Of a DNA stretch of 64,000 nucleotides, positions 43,824 to 56,700 are shown piece after piece. Within the stretch, counting starts at the first letter, position 1. The number at the start of each line of letters is the position of its first letter. Location of the stretch: positions 317,391-381,390 of the forward strand of contig NC_092657.1 in the NCBI RefSeq assembly GCF_032118995.1, in the 5' to 3' direction. The stretch is from Asterias amurensis. Taxonomy: Eukaryota > Echinodermata > Asteroidea > Forcipulatida > Asteriidae. The position numbers and the translations under genes were made by a program. Under the pieces are notes generated by a model. That model saw only the letters and a list, made by a program, of their open reading frames with translations. It had not been told where the DNA came from and made no database searches.

Positions 43824-45330
43824 GAATGTTTGCTCTTAATCATCTTCGTTATAATTCAACAATTAAAATTTTTAAATGTTGATGTTTGTTTTGCCGGGAA
43901 CCTCTGACAAACAGTGTTTCACTCAGAGGTCTCCCCAGGGCAAATAAGAAATAAATAGAAAATAATGAACTAATCATTCTTCTAATTTTAGAAGAGTCTT
44001 GTTTTTCTTCTATTAACTAGGGCCACAAAGCTATATTTTCACAATGGCTAAAACGTGCCTAAATATTTTCATTAGAAGCAACTGTTTGTAATTATAACTT
44101 GAATTAACTTGTGAGTAAAAAATAATGTTAGAAAAATTGCTCATGCTTCTAATTTAGAAGACTTTATTGTTATTTTCTTTAAATTAACTATAACCTCAAA
44201 GCTATATTTTCTCGATAGTTAAGATTAAGAATTAAAGGTGCCTAATACTTCATTATGAGCAATCGTTAATAATTTTAACTTTAATTAACTTGTAAGTAAA
44301 ATGTTTGAGAAATCAGACTTAATTGTTTAACAGTTTTATTTCTCATGCTTCTAATTTAAGAAGACTTTATTGTTTTTCTTTGTTATTAACTGTAACCGCA
44401 AAGCTATATTTCCCCCAGCAACTGTTTGTAATCAAAACTTGAATTAACTTGTGAGTAAAAAAAAAATGTTTGAAAATTGGTTGTAATAATAATTGTCCAA
44501 GCTTCTAATTTAGAAGACTTTATTATTTTTCTGTTTATGAACTATAATTTCATAGCTATATTTTCCAAATGGTTAATCTTAGGAATTAAAACGTGCCTGA
44601 ATCTTTCCATTTTAATTATAACTTGTAAATAAAAAAATTAATTGTAATCTTAAAAAATCAAGTACCCCATAGAACAGAAAGATAGATTTGAAAGATAGAT
44701 TTGAATAATAAAGACGTAAGACATTAAATAGGATTTAAACATTCCACACATTCTGTTTATCTTTTAAAACTTGTACATACCATGCACATTTTATTGTTTT
44801 CTTGTCTTTAAAAAATAATAATATTCATACTTTTACTTCGAACAATCGTTTAACTTGCTCTACGGTACTGGACCCAATTTCATAGAGCTGCTTAAGCAGA
44901 AAGTATTGTGTAACAATGTTTTGCTAAGCAATAAGCAAAAAGGAGAAGGATACCAGTCATAAATTGTACACGTAAAACATGGTATTTTGGCTGGTAAACA
45001 TATTCTAGTAAGCATAATTATTTTGTGCTTAGCTACTTTTTGTGCCTAGGCAGCTCTATGAAATTGGGCCCCGATAATTTGGTCAAATAAATGTGTATTG
45101 GTTAGCCCAAGTATTGTCATTAAACGGTTACGGTCTCAGCTAGTTTTAAAGCAGTCTTTAGCTCTTATGATTGTCACTCCTTTAGTTTACATAAGTTTTC
45201 ATGGATTGTCTTATATACTTCTCTATAAGTTTACTGTTTAATATACGCGGAGCCTTTAGCTAACGTAAATAAATTATGTAACCAAGCAGTGTTCCATACT
45301 ATAAAGTGACAGTAAACCTAATATAACATG
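43824..45330. other. Downstream of OGFR gene 2: tandem repeats and a MITE
   Basis: There is no coding sequence. From about 43977 to 44640 an AT-rich unit of 150-190 bp is repeated four times with drift; shared words are cttctaatttagaagac, aaagctatattttc and ttgaattaacttgtgagtaa. A MITE follows at 44874-45073. Confidence 0.7.
44874..45073. mobile_element. MITE, 'cccaatttcatagagctg' family
   Basis: The terminal inverted repeats are acccaatttcatagagctg and cagctctatgaaattgggc, with ggtaccagtcat-like sequence inside. It is about 200 bp. Sister copies lie at 48513-48751 and 49018-49240. Confidence 0.8.
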
Positions 45331-45337
45331 CTTGGGT

Positions 45338-45642
<305 letters not shown>

Positions 45643-48512
45643 ATTATTATTTTTTTTTGGGGGGGGGCGAACTTTTGGGTGACTTGTTTTGATCACATTT
45701 TGTTCAAACTTCTGCTGCAACAAACATGTAGTTGTTGACATTAATTTCACTTATTTCGCTGTAAAAATATTTATAAAATAACTAATTAAACAACTCAACT
45801 AATATTGTGTGATAACCTTATTTGATTGTGGCTTTGTTTCTCTTATACAAAAGCAACACCATCTCTAGAGTCCTATCTATTATGATTCCATCAAAATCTA
45901 AAAGATACTTGGAATGAATTAAAAACTTTATGATGAACCAAAACTATTTTTCATGAGGCCGCCATTTATCAACAGATGCGAGTTATAATATTGGTAAATA
46001 GAGTTTGATGGATTTCAGTAAAATAATGCCAATTGAGTTAACAATAAACTAAAACCGTATCAGAATTAGTGGCTTTTGATGTGGCTTGATCGTCATTGTA
46101 TCCATAGCAACATCTGCAGCCATAGCCACAGACACACATTCAGATAGTCCAAGATGATCATCTTGAGTGACGTCATACAGTAAGGCGCCCTCATTGTCCA
46201 GCTTGTTACTGTTTACCCACCGGGAATTCCTCTGGTATATAGACTTGACAGTCTTTCTTCAGTTGATGAGAGTCCAACATATAGTTAACACACATGCATC
46301 TAGCTAGACTTGACAGTCCTTTGATTCAGCTGGTTGCACAAGAGCAGTGTTTATCAACATCCCTCACTCACTTAAACCATGGAGCAAAAGAGGTTGAACA
46401 GTTCAAATTCTTGTGGAGGCATCTAGCAGTGACGTCTTTGGCTGTTGGCACACCGTCCAACAAGTTGGTTTCTTCAACCTAACAAGCAGTCTGTTGTTGA
46501 CCCAGAAGAATGTTGGCCTCAAAACATCCACATGTAAATGTCACTTGAGCGGTTGAACTTGTAACATCATAGTTCTCTGGTTAAACAGCTCTTCTTCAGC
46601 TGGATGGAGGTGAATGTCCAAAAACTGGCGGTTATAGCCTCAAGATGTCATCTCCAAGGTCATCGTCTCCTCAATCTGTGGTAGAAAAAAATCAACCATT
46701 TTGACAGATTAATTTGGATAAATTATTTTATTAAAAGTTGGTCTGGATGAGGAATGGTGAAGTCAAAAAGTTCTTACAAAGAAAATTCTCCTCGAGCACC
46801 TCCAATCATCAGTTCTTCAATGGACACGCCCACCCACTTCACCACACCCATTCCAGCTTTTGGGTTGGGCATGTTTTAGACATTTTTTTCAAACAACAAA
46901 TTGATCTCCTATTTTAAGACGTTTTCCAATAGTTGGCTACTGCAAACCAGATGATGGGAATGAATGTATTCTTTCACAGCAACGATTTCAAACCCCCTTA
47001 AAGTGAATTCTGAAACAACTCATTTGCATAGCATGCAACATTTATTTCTTAAAGAACAAAAAGTTAGAATAAGTTTTGTCAAACTTACCAAGTGGTCTGT
47101 TGTTGACTCTTTGCACCTGCCCAAAGCGTTGGTTTGCCTCATCATCCACGTCACAGTGAAAAGTTGAACTTGTAGCAGAGTGTCATCTGGCTTGAAATCG
47201 TCATTCAGTCTTCATCTGGTTTCATAAGGCATATTAGCTCCAAGATGGCCTCTCAATCTAGGGTAGAAAAGGCATCCATTTCAGATTCAAAGGTTGATTT
47301 TAATTAACTCTTTATACAAACAGGTATCAGTTGTTCTGGGGGATGGTTTATATGAATGCTCAGCAGGTGCAAGAAGACTCTTCTCCTTCTCCAATCAGTT
47401 CTTCAACTCATGCACACAAAACATGACACAACATCCCATTTTTTGCTGAAGGTTTTGTGTGTTTTAAAAGCTTTTTTTCTGACAAAGTTTGCTTTTTTGA
47501 GGTCGCATGTCCTTGGAAACTAAAGAATGGGAATTTTGAATGATTTTTTTCTTTCAAAATAATTGACATTTTTTAAAACCTAAAAGATTGTTAATTTTTG
47601 AAACAATAACTCCTTTGCCCAATTTGTGAGATGGACCATCTCTCCAAAAAAAAGTTGTCGATTTTTTTCAAAAGTTGTCGATTTTTAAATATTTTTTTTG
47701 ACAACTTTTGACAACTTTTCTTTGAAGAGCTGTCTGTTTTTGACTCTTTGCACCTGTACCGTCAGACAATGTTCATCCAGAGAGGTCCATAGTCACCACT
47801 CCATGTATCCTCCAATGATGCTCACACATGTCCATTAGTCCATTCCATGTACCCTTCAAATAGATCCCGGTAGTCAACACTGCACAAGAAACAACTCAAA
47901 ACTGAGAGAACTTTACTATTTTTTAGGCACATTCAAAAAACATCTTTAAAAACAATTTAATTAAATTAATGTTTAAAAAAAGGATTCCAATTTGTTTTGA
48001 TTTTACAAACAAAAATGTTTAAGTGGGTTTCAAGTTGTTTTACCTCGGCGGGTGGCTGGTCACATGATTGCTGCTGAGTTGGATTTTAACATTACTTTAG
48101 TGATTTGACTGCTAAAACGTTTTGAAATATCTTGAATAAAAAAATTATGTTGGGGTTGCATGTTTCCTTTTTCCTCCCATGTAGATTTTTAATGATCTTC
48201 CACATATTTGTTTGATTAAGTTATCCTATCTCGATGGGTAGTTTCCTCAACAGTTGTGTAACTTATAATTAGATACATTACCACATCCTTTGCACGCCTC
48301 CATTCTCTGCTGGTATAGGTGTCCTTTCAGCCCAGTGAAGATGTCAGCACACAAGTTACTTCATTTTCTAAGAAACATGGCCAGCCATCTGTAAGAAAAT
48401 ATTATGTAGAAAGTTAATTGGTGTCACCTCATTATAGCCAAAGTCAGGTTCACCACATACATTACCGGAGACAGAACATGTCTTGACGATGTCCCAGAGC
48501 TACCATCTAGGC

Positions 48513-48751
48513 CCAATTTCATAGAGCTGCTAAGCACACAAATTTTCTTTGCTTTGCATGAAATTTCTTCCTTGATAAAAACAGGATTACCAACAAGTTT
48601 CCATTTGTTGCATATTACTTATTTGTATCTGGTACTCAACTGTTTTTTATTTTGCTTTTTCTGAAAACCACGTGGAAATTTGTTTTTATCAAGGAAGAAA
48701 TTTAACGCTATGCAAATTGTTGTGCTTAGCAGCTCTATGAAATTGGGCCCA
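48513..48751. mobile_element. MITE, 'cccaatttcatagagctg' family
   Basis: It has complete inverted ends (ggcccaatttcatagagctg and cagctctatgaaattgggcc) and an internal pair of ccttgataaaaac and tttttatcaagg. It is about 240 bp long. Confidence 0.85.
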
Positions 48752-49017
48752 GATCTGTGCATAATGGCTGGCCAGCAGCTAGGTTGAATACCAGTCTGTA
48801 GGTTACACACCTGCGAAAAAAGAAACAAAACAAAAAACCAAGGTTAAAGCCTGTCGAGGGAAGCTTTGAAAGTTGGCTGGGGGAGGGGGGGGGGGGGGGG
48901 TAAAGGTTAGTTTATACTTCACCTATACTTAACCTCTGCTGCAAACAGTCGAACTCATCTTGCATCCAGTCACTCATCAAGGACATCGAAGGGAGAGACT
49001 TCATCTTATAACTCCAG

Positions 49018-49240
49018 GGCCCAATTTCATAGAGCTGCTAAGCACAAATATTTGCTTAGCATGACATTTCTTTCTTGGTTTTTTTTCCAAATGTTGCATA
49101 TATTGCTTGTTACTGTTTTTCAGCCGTTGTTTGCTTATCCGAAAGTCACGTGGAAATTTGGTGGGTAATCCTTGTTTTATCAAGGAAGAAATTTCATGCT
49201 AAGCAAATTTCTGTGCTTATCAGCTCGATGAAATTGGGCA
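49018..49240. mobile_element. MITE, 'cccaatttcatagagctg' family
   Basis: It has the same ends and internal layout as the copy 500 bp to the left (gggcccaatttcatagagct, then cgatgaaattgggc). The two copies differ enough to be separate insertions. Confidence 0.85.
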
Positions 49241-49420
49241 TCCTGCGTTTAGCGACGACAGCGTAGTTCTTAGTCTTGGCTCAAAGACTAAGTACTAACA
49301 CCTGTCACACTTTATACTTTACCTATCTCCAGTGAACCTGCTAAAAGAATAGAGAGTTAGTCTTACCTCTAGGCCAAAACTAATACTCTAAGCCTGGACT
49401 GTCTTACCATTCATACATAC

Positions 49421-52400
49421 CTGGGCATCACATGGTGTCTTTTCCTCTGGATTTATCTGCTCACTCGTCCTCCTTTCTTCTCTCGTGACGTCTTCACTTC
49501 CCCCCCCCCTTTTTCGCAGCGCTCAGAAATACGTGATTTAGGGAAGTTATTAGCAATGAGCTCTATTTAGTTTACTGACTTAACTAATTGAAAAGTTTCG
49601 ACATTCATGAAGTGATATCATGGTGATGTAAGGAGTAAATAAATATTAATTTAGCTGGTATAAATTATATATTTATTTAGTACTCCTAACTTCAACATTA
49701 GCCATCAAATGAATGTTAATGGGACTGACATATTTGACTAGTTTTATTTTTTGGAGGGGGTTATCATTATTATAAAAAAATAAACAAAATTATCAGATTT
49801 TCATTTCTATGATTCAAGTTATAGTTGGATTTGTGTTCTTTGTTTCTAAGCATTACACTATTTTAAAGTGTAAAGTTATGACAATAATAGATAAACATGA
49901 CAACTGAAGACTTGAATAATCAACCCTGGCAGAAATTTCCAGTAAGACTAGTCTCCTAACTAATAAGCATCATTGGCTTCGACCAATATGCAACTCAAGA
50001 AATACCAAGGAACTATGAAGTCACATTGAAAGCTAAGCAAGGACAACATCAACAAGATCGCCGAGCATCATTGGAAGGGAGGGGGCGGTACGAGGGGTGG
50101 GACTCTGCAAGAGAACGGGTTAGATCTTCTCTTACCATTTGCAGTCTTCGTCTTGTCTTTATCTTGAATTAGATCAACTTGCATTATCCGACCTCCACTA
50201 TTGCGCCCAACTAACATTATTACCCTTTTAGCTCATTTTTTTTTTTTTTTTGACAAGCAGTAGTTTTCAGAGTCAACACAACTCATGAAAAAAAAAAAAA
50301 AACACAAGTTGTATTTTCATTGTTCTCATCTATTTCCACATTGCATTCTTTTCCAACAAGAGAATGGAATAAACGGTTTATTGAATTGAGTTGAACATCC
50401 GTATAATAATTGCGTTAAGAAATTGTGTAAACTGACTAAATTGCGTTCACTGCCATTCAGGAGGTGGACACAAGTTTTAAGATCAATTAAGCCAAACAGT
50501 AATCAAAATGGTGAATCGCACATGCTAAATTAAAAAGTGGAGGTCAGATATTCTGCACAGTTGTTTTTACCTTGATCCTTTGGCGAACTCCAATAATACG
50601 TCCACATAACCACATATCCATAGACTCCTGCAACTGTCTTTAAAGTTCAACGGTGAATTTTGTGTTGAATACTGCAGTTTTCAGTCCGAGTGGCTGCTCT
50701 CCATTGACAAAACAACGCACATGTTCATAGATTTGCAATGTTGGCCTTCTTTAAGACGTTGGCAAAGCCCTTGGTATAGAATAAGCACAATTCTAAACCA
50801 GCAACAGTTATTGTCAACAATTGTACATTTTCCCGAATGTACACGATGGGCCATATATTAGGCCTAAAGTTCGTCAGGAAAAAGCGACGTCCAAACCCCT
50901 TGAGAGCAAAGAGATGCGGCCATTGCTGCCTTCCACTCCACTGTGCTATACAGTCAGTACCATTCTGAATGCTGGAATGCCATGCGATTCACCACAATGA
51001 GTATTTCGAAAGGACCGCTTAACTCCGAATTTGCATAATCACCGAAGATTTTGTTTGAGGTGAAATGCAGTTGCCACCTGTTTTCACGTTCAGCCTCTTT
51101 TATTTGAACAATAGGTATTTTTTTGTTGGTGAGCAGTTTGCATGCAACAGCTAGACCTTAATTATTTCCCTATGAATCCAAGAAAAAAAGGTTAAGAAAT
51201 CAAATGTTTTTTTTACGGAACTAATTGGGGAAAGAATCACCAGGGAGTGGGGACAGATCTCCCTGTGACAACTGCATAAAAATATTATATTATGTCATAA
51301 GTTGTCATGATGTTGAGGAGGCTTGATAAATTAATTTGGCTATGAAGTTCGGCAAGGGGGGGGGGGGCTGCTTTATTAAATTGTCAGCAATAAGGAAAAC
51401 AAACACATTTTCTGGGATTAGCTTTTTCCCAGGGTAATTAGTTTTTTTTTTTTAATATTCGCCCCCCCCCCCATAATTTTAACTATGAATCCATTGTTAT
51501 AAAGGCCGTATTAGATTTTGAAGCGCTGATAGCGTTTTAAACAAATGGGCGGTATTCACTGGTAAATATTTAATGCTGGTAAATAAATAAAATGACTTGA
51601 GCTTTTCACCTGATTTTAGCTTCATTAGGGAGCCACTTTGTGCTAAACGTTTTAAAATAATTGTTCGCTTCATGTAAATCTTTAGTGTAACATCACTTAT
51701 CATTGTGCACTACTTTGCTTGACTCAGGTTAAAACGTTTATTCTACGTCCGATTCCTGCAAGTTATTTGCCCACCATGACTTCAACTACGTACCGAAAAT
51801 GCTACTTCTCCAATACTGCTTCTTGACACCAAAAATAATCACAGCTGATGCTGGACTTGCCAAGGTACATCCAGGTTGCTGAAATATCTTGCTAAGATGC
51901 ATCCAGGATACTGGAAACGTCTTGCAAAGAAGCATCTAAACTGCTGGAAACATCTTGCTTAGATGCATCCAGGTTGCTGGAAACATCATCCAGCCCCGGG
52001 AGCCATGAATCACAAAGTGGCTCTCTAAACAAACTAAAAACAGATGAACAAAATCAGATACCGCCCTAAAGAACTTCCGAACAGTAATTCTTACCACACC
52101 CATTCAAAAAAGAAGGAGAAAAGAATTTTTCAAGTTATAAGATTACCCTCTATCAATATGGATACGCGACCTTGGAACATCAGTATAAACACCTGACAAT
52201 AAAACTCGTGAAGTCCTTGAGGATCCTTCCGAATGTACATTTGACCATTTCATTTAGTTCACATTGAGATTTGCAGTCAAATCATACGTACATGGATACG
52301 TAAGGCAACATTTGACAGTTACACAATGTTAACCCTGTCGTCCTTATTGGGGCTCTCAAATCTGTTCAGTAAAGAATAGTTTTAGGGTATACAAAGAATT

Positions 52401-53713
52401 ACAATTAGCTCGAAAAACGCAGTTTTCTCCTATTTATTTGGTTAGCACCCCTATGAATCGATGGATTAATCATAAATAGCGCCCTCTGCTGTCATACCTC
52501 TACAATTGTGTAACCTTTGGACCATTAGCCCCATGTTTTAGTATCCTCAATTGAAACAATCACCCCTTATTATTATTAAGAAACCTTGGGCTCCCCAGCG
52601 AGAAAACAATAAATTTTCACGTGGAACATAAGAATAAAAGAACTCAAACAAATAACACAATGTACACATTTTCTTTTGTCAGACATGCTGTTGTTATTTT
52701 GAGAAAGAACATTGCATACAAAAATATATGATCTCAAAATAGAGTATTTTTTTCAATTTCATAAAGAAAAATAAATCTGTTAATAAATACACAGTCCAAC
52801 TGCTTTAAATATAAAAAATGGTTGACAAGGACCCTCTCCAAAAATATAATATTTAGAAAGAAAGAAATCATATAGGTGAAAAAAGGAGATAAAAGAAAGG
52901 ACAGCTCTTCTATGTCTACTTTATGTTCAATTGTTTTTAAAATTAGAGTTCCACAAAAAACCCAAAGCAAAATGACAGAGACAAAATGTAGAAATTTCAA
53001 AGAAAGATGATTATTGTTCTTCACATTGTATGCAGCATTCTTATAGATCCCACCTAAAACTACTTGTCTCACTTTACTTCCCTATACACATTGTATTCAT
53101 TCTTTGACTACACACAAAAATAAAGTTAAGTGAAAAATAATTGTATAATTTTAACAGTTTGTTGTCTTCCACACACGTTTTTAAATACTACGTTTCCTAC
53201 GACTGGTTAAAGTGGTTTATATTAAATAACAAAAGTCACTAATTGATGTAATAATTGCATAGAAGATAACTTATGGTTTCACCTTTCACTGAAGTGTAAT
53301 AAGGGTGACTGCTCCTGACAACTCAATGTTCCAAATGCCCCCTCATGATTGTAAGGTTTAGTGTAAGAATTAGGAAAATACACAAGGGGTGTCAGAACAT
53401 CCAAGACATGGAATGCAAAAGGTTTAGCTGGTAATCAGCATAGCCGCTAGTACTAGCTGAAGGAAAATGTAGTTCAAATTAACAATGACTTGTGTACCTA
53501 CTATTGGGGTTTTTTACCCTTCCAATAGCTACGGTTACATTTGTGCCCGATGGTGGTAATCACCCCCCCCCACCCCACCCACCTCTACTGTGTCTTTATG
53601 GTGTGCTTGTAGTCTCAGGGTTTTAGGGGGTACTCCTGTACAAGAGGAAGAATGCTGTCGCGGGGAGGGGGGGGGTACCCTCTGCTCATCAGGCATGGTA
53701 TAAACTGCAAGTG
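49421..53713. other. Gene-poor region, SLC46 3' UTR at its right end
   Basis: I recognise no protein gene. It contains paired T and A homopolymer runs at about 50238-50300, G/C runs at 51356 and 51464, a 33-bp minisatellite at 51860-51995 and AT-rich sequence at 52660-53160. The right end, below 53714, should be the 3' UTR of the SLC46 gene. Confidence 0.5.
51860..51995 (-). repeat. 33-bp minisatellite with an 11-residue reading
   Basis: Four units share gctggaaacatcttgc and gatgcatccagg. On the minus strand they read as 11-residue repeats (QDVSSSLDASL type) for about three units before a stop. The open stretch extends a little upstream, but no start or clear splice context is seen. Confidence 0.6.
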
Positions 53714-56700
53714 TTATGTGTCGATAGTCCGGTCTTGTCTGGTACCTGCCTCATGCGTCATCCGATCATCACCTTGAAGTGGTAGATAGCCTGGTTGTGG
53801 ATGCCACTCAGACAGTCTGTCAAGGATGCTGTGGTGGGGTGGGAGAAGGATATCAAATTATTACATAACATTCTAAAAAGATCGCCCACTGTCAGTTTTT
53901 GTTGTTGCTATGCAAGTCATCTGACACACAAGGTCTGACGGCCACTTCAAGGTGTGGGCTACAATCAACTATTTTTTCCAGGGGCCGTTGCCACCTACTC
54001 CTGGAGCTGAAACAGGGTGACCGCCTTCACAGTCCATACACATGTAGGCTTGGGTATCATCCATCAGAAGCCTGGATGGTAGAGCAGCAACCACTACCTC
54101 CCCAACTTTAACGAAGCAATCATGGTTAAGCGTCTCGCTTAAGGACACAAGTGTCTTAACCGGGTTTCGAACCCACACTCTGCTGATCAAGCAACAGAGC
54201 TTGAATCCGGTGCTCTTAACTGCTCCGCCATGACACAAGATAATTTTAAAGAATGTTTCCTGTGAATTAATTTTTGAAGGCGATGCTACGAAAAACATAC
54301 AAAAACTTTCTTATGTGGTACAAAAAGTCTACCTGAATATTGTGTTAGGTTTAGGTAGGGCTGGACAAGGAAATAATGCAGTCATACTCTGTGTTTGACC
54401 TTTTGATACAAAATAAATATCTTTTTAAAAATCCTTCTAGCTTTCTACAAGAAAAAATATTGTCAAACTATGTCAACATTTTATTAAACAGGATTAAGGT
54501 TTTTAAACTGTTTTCCTTACCTCATCAGAACTAATGGTATAACCAGAATCCCGATGGCTATGTAGAAAATGATGTACAGTTGGTGAATCTCAGCCATATG
54601 TTGGAATATACCATTCATCAAAAAGGGGGAAGAGAAGCGAGCAATGCTGATCACAACTGCTATGCTTCCAAACAATGTACCTATGGGAAGAGGGGAAGAA
54701 ATAAAAAGTTAGTAAGGTATGCTTAAAGAGACTCTTGTTCTAAAGGCAGTTATAGTGGTTTCAAGACGGGTCTCACACCTTCAGGTCCATCGGGTCTCGA
54801 CTACACACTGCCAAAATGTGTCAATGAGTTTATAAGAACCAACGCCCAGTTCATTCATCTGTGACTGTGTAGTACTGCTGGCCTAATACTAGGAGGCAAC
54901 AAAGGCGATTGCCTCCATGCCCCCTGGTGCATTGGTGCCCTTGAAATGCTCCAGTAGAAATGTACGATTTCCTCATAGGGTGCCCTTTACCAAGTGAAAA
55001 TGCATTGATGCCTTTGCCCTTTCAAAAAACGAAGCATACAGGCCTGGTACTGAATCCCAAACTTTGATACATCTCCTGTACTGCCCTCTGTTGATAGAGC
55101 CCTGTTGGTAGAGCCCTTCATTTGACATAACTTTAACAGTTACTCTTACCTTGTTCTGCTGAAGTAACATTCTTTGACATCACTGACTGTAATATCGCTG
55201 AAGGTAGAATACGTAACAAACCCAGGACTGGTGCTGTACAACAGAAAAAACAAAACATCAAAAGTTAACAAAAAATAATCTTCAAAGTTAAGTTGAATTA
55301 AAAACTTGGTAGCTACTAGGTACGGTAGCGCTCACCTATGTCAACCTTGGTTCGAATCCCACCTCAGACCGGAGCCTTGCATTGGGATTGAGTTTTCAGT
55401 TCCTAACAGATTGTGCCAGTTTTTCCCTATTGGGGTTTTCCTCTCACATACAAAACTGAACATTTCTTCTTGTTTCATAAACATCCTGTTATTAGCTCTA
55501 ACTGTGCTGTTGGATGTATTACTAAATAAAATAAACAAATTGATGTTTCACAGTGCCCCAAGATCTAAACAGAGCATACAAAGTCAATCCCTTTCCACAC
55601 TGGTTAACCAGAGACGTGTCTTTGTGTCTTTTGGTCACATCATTTTAAATTTTGACTCCCTTTTTATCTGTCATTTAGTAATTTAAATGAATTGTTAATT
55701 TAAAAGTTTTGACACCATATTTTTAAACACCCTTTCACTTTTCACAACCCTTTCACAAATTCTGGCTAAAACCTTGCTTACCAATATAAAGAAGGGACGA
55801 ATTAGTAGTGGCAAGAGCAGATGACAGTAACAAACCAATACCAGAAGAGAGTCCAATACGAACGAACCAGGAATCAGACGTCCATGGTGATAGAAGCTTG
55901 ACGACAATAACTGAAGCTGTTAGAATACAAACGAGCAAGTAAAAACAATTCAGTTCAATTGATTTAGGGTTGAAACAAAGCAAACTTTACTAGAGCGGGA
56001 TTTGAACCAAGCCTCTAGCCAAAGGTTACAAAGGTCATGGGTTCGATTCCCACCCAAGTGAATGTTGTTTTTCCACAGAACTTTGGCAATTACTCAGTAG
56101 GTCTTTACAGTTTACTGCTTAAAGGCAGTGGACACTATTGGTTATCACTCAAAATAATTATTAGCATAAAACCTTTCTTGGTGACCAGTAATGGGGAGAG
56201 GTTGATGGTATAAAACATGGTGAGAAATGGCTCCCTCTGAAGTGCCATAGTTTTCGAGAGAGAAGTAATTTTCCACGAATTTGATTTCAAGACCTCAAGT
56301 TTAGAACTTGAGGTCTGGAAATCAATTATCTAAACGCACCAACTTCGTGTGCCAAGGGTATTTTGTTTTCATTATTATCTCGGAAGTTCGATGACCGATT
56401 GAGCTGAAATTTTCACAGGTTTGTTATTTTATGCATATGTTGAGGTACAACAAGTGAGAAGACTGGTCTTTGACAATTACCAATAGTGTCCACTGCCTTT
56501 AATACACATCGGTGTTAGGGTAAAACAAACAACCTTGGACTGCTATGGCTCTCTGTTTAACATCGGTCTAATATATAGAATGACAACTATGATAAGACCA
56601 ATGTTAGAAGAGAGCCATAACTTCCAACGAGGTTGACTATTGAGTACCTACCTATTGCAGGAGTAATGTAACCCACTACTCTGTACATCCTGACATCGTT

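Larger units (their letters stand above)
46200..49420 (-). ncRNA. Possible spliced non-coding transcript with duplicated exons
   Basis: Several blocks on the minus strand are bounded by good splice sites but have stops in all frames: 47089-47257 (acceptor ttttctaccctag, donor GTAAGT), 48282-48388 (acceptor ttcttacag, donor GTAATG) and possibly 47727-47879. A diverged copy of the 47089-47257 block, including its acceptor, ends at 46675. They share caagttcaac, tgttgttgac (plus strand) and related words. This could be a long non-coding RNA or the decayed exons of a lost gene. No homologue is recognised. Confidence 0.3.

Noticed and set aside
52734-53072. 112-codon hydrophobic minus-strand frame
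   Set aside because: The AT-rich sequence biases toward Phe, Leu and Ile codons; there is no family match and it lies where the SLC46 3' UTR is expected.
53969-54298. 109-codon minus-strand frame
   Set aside because: It lies in an SLC46 intron and mostly translates a SINE fragment.
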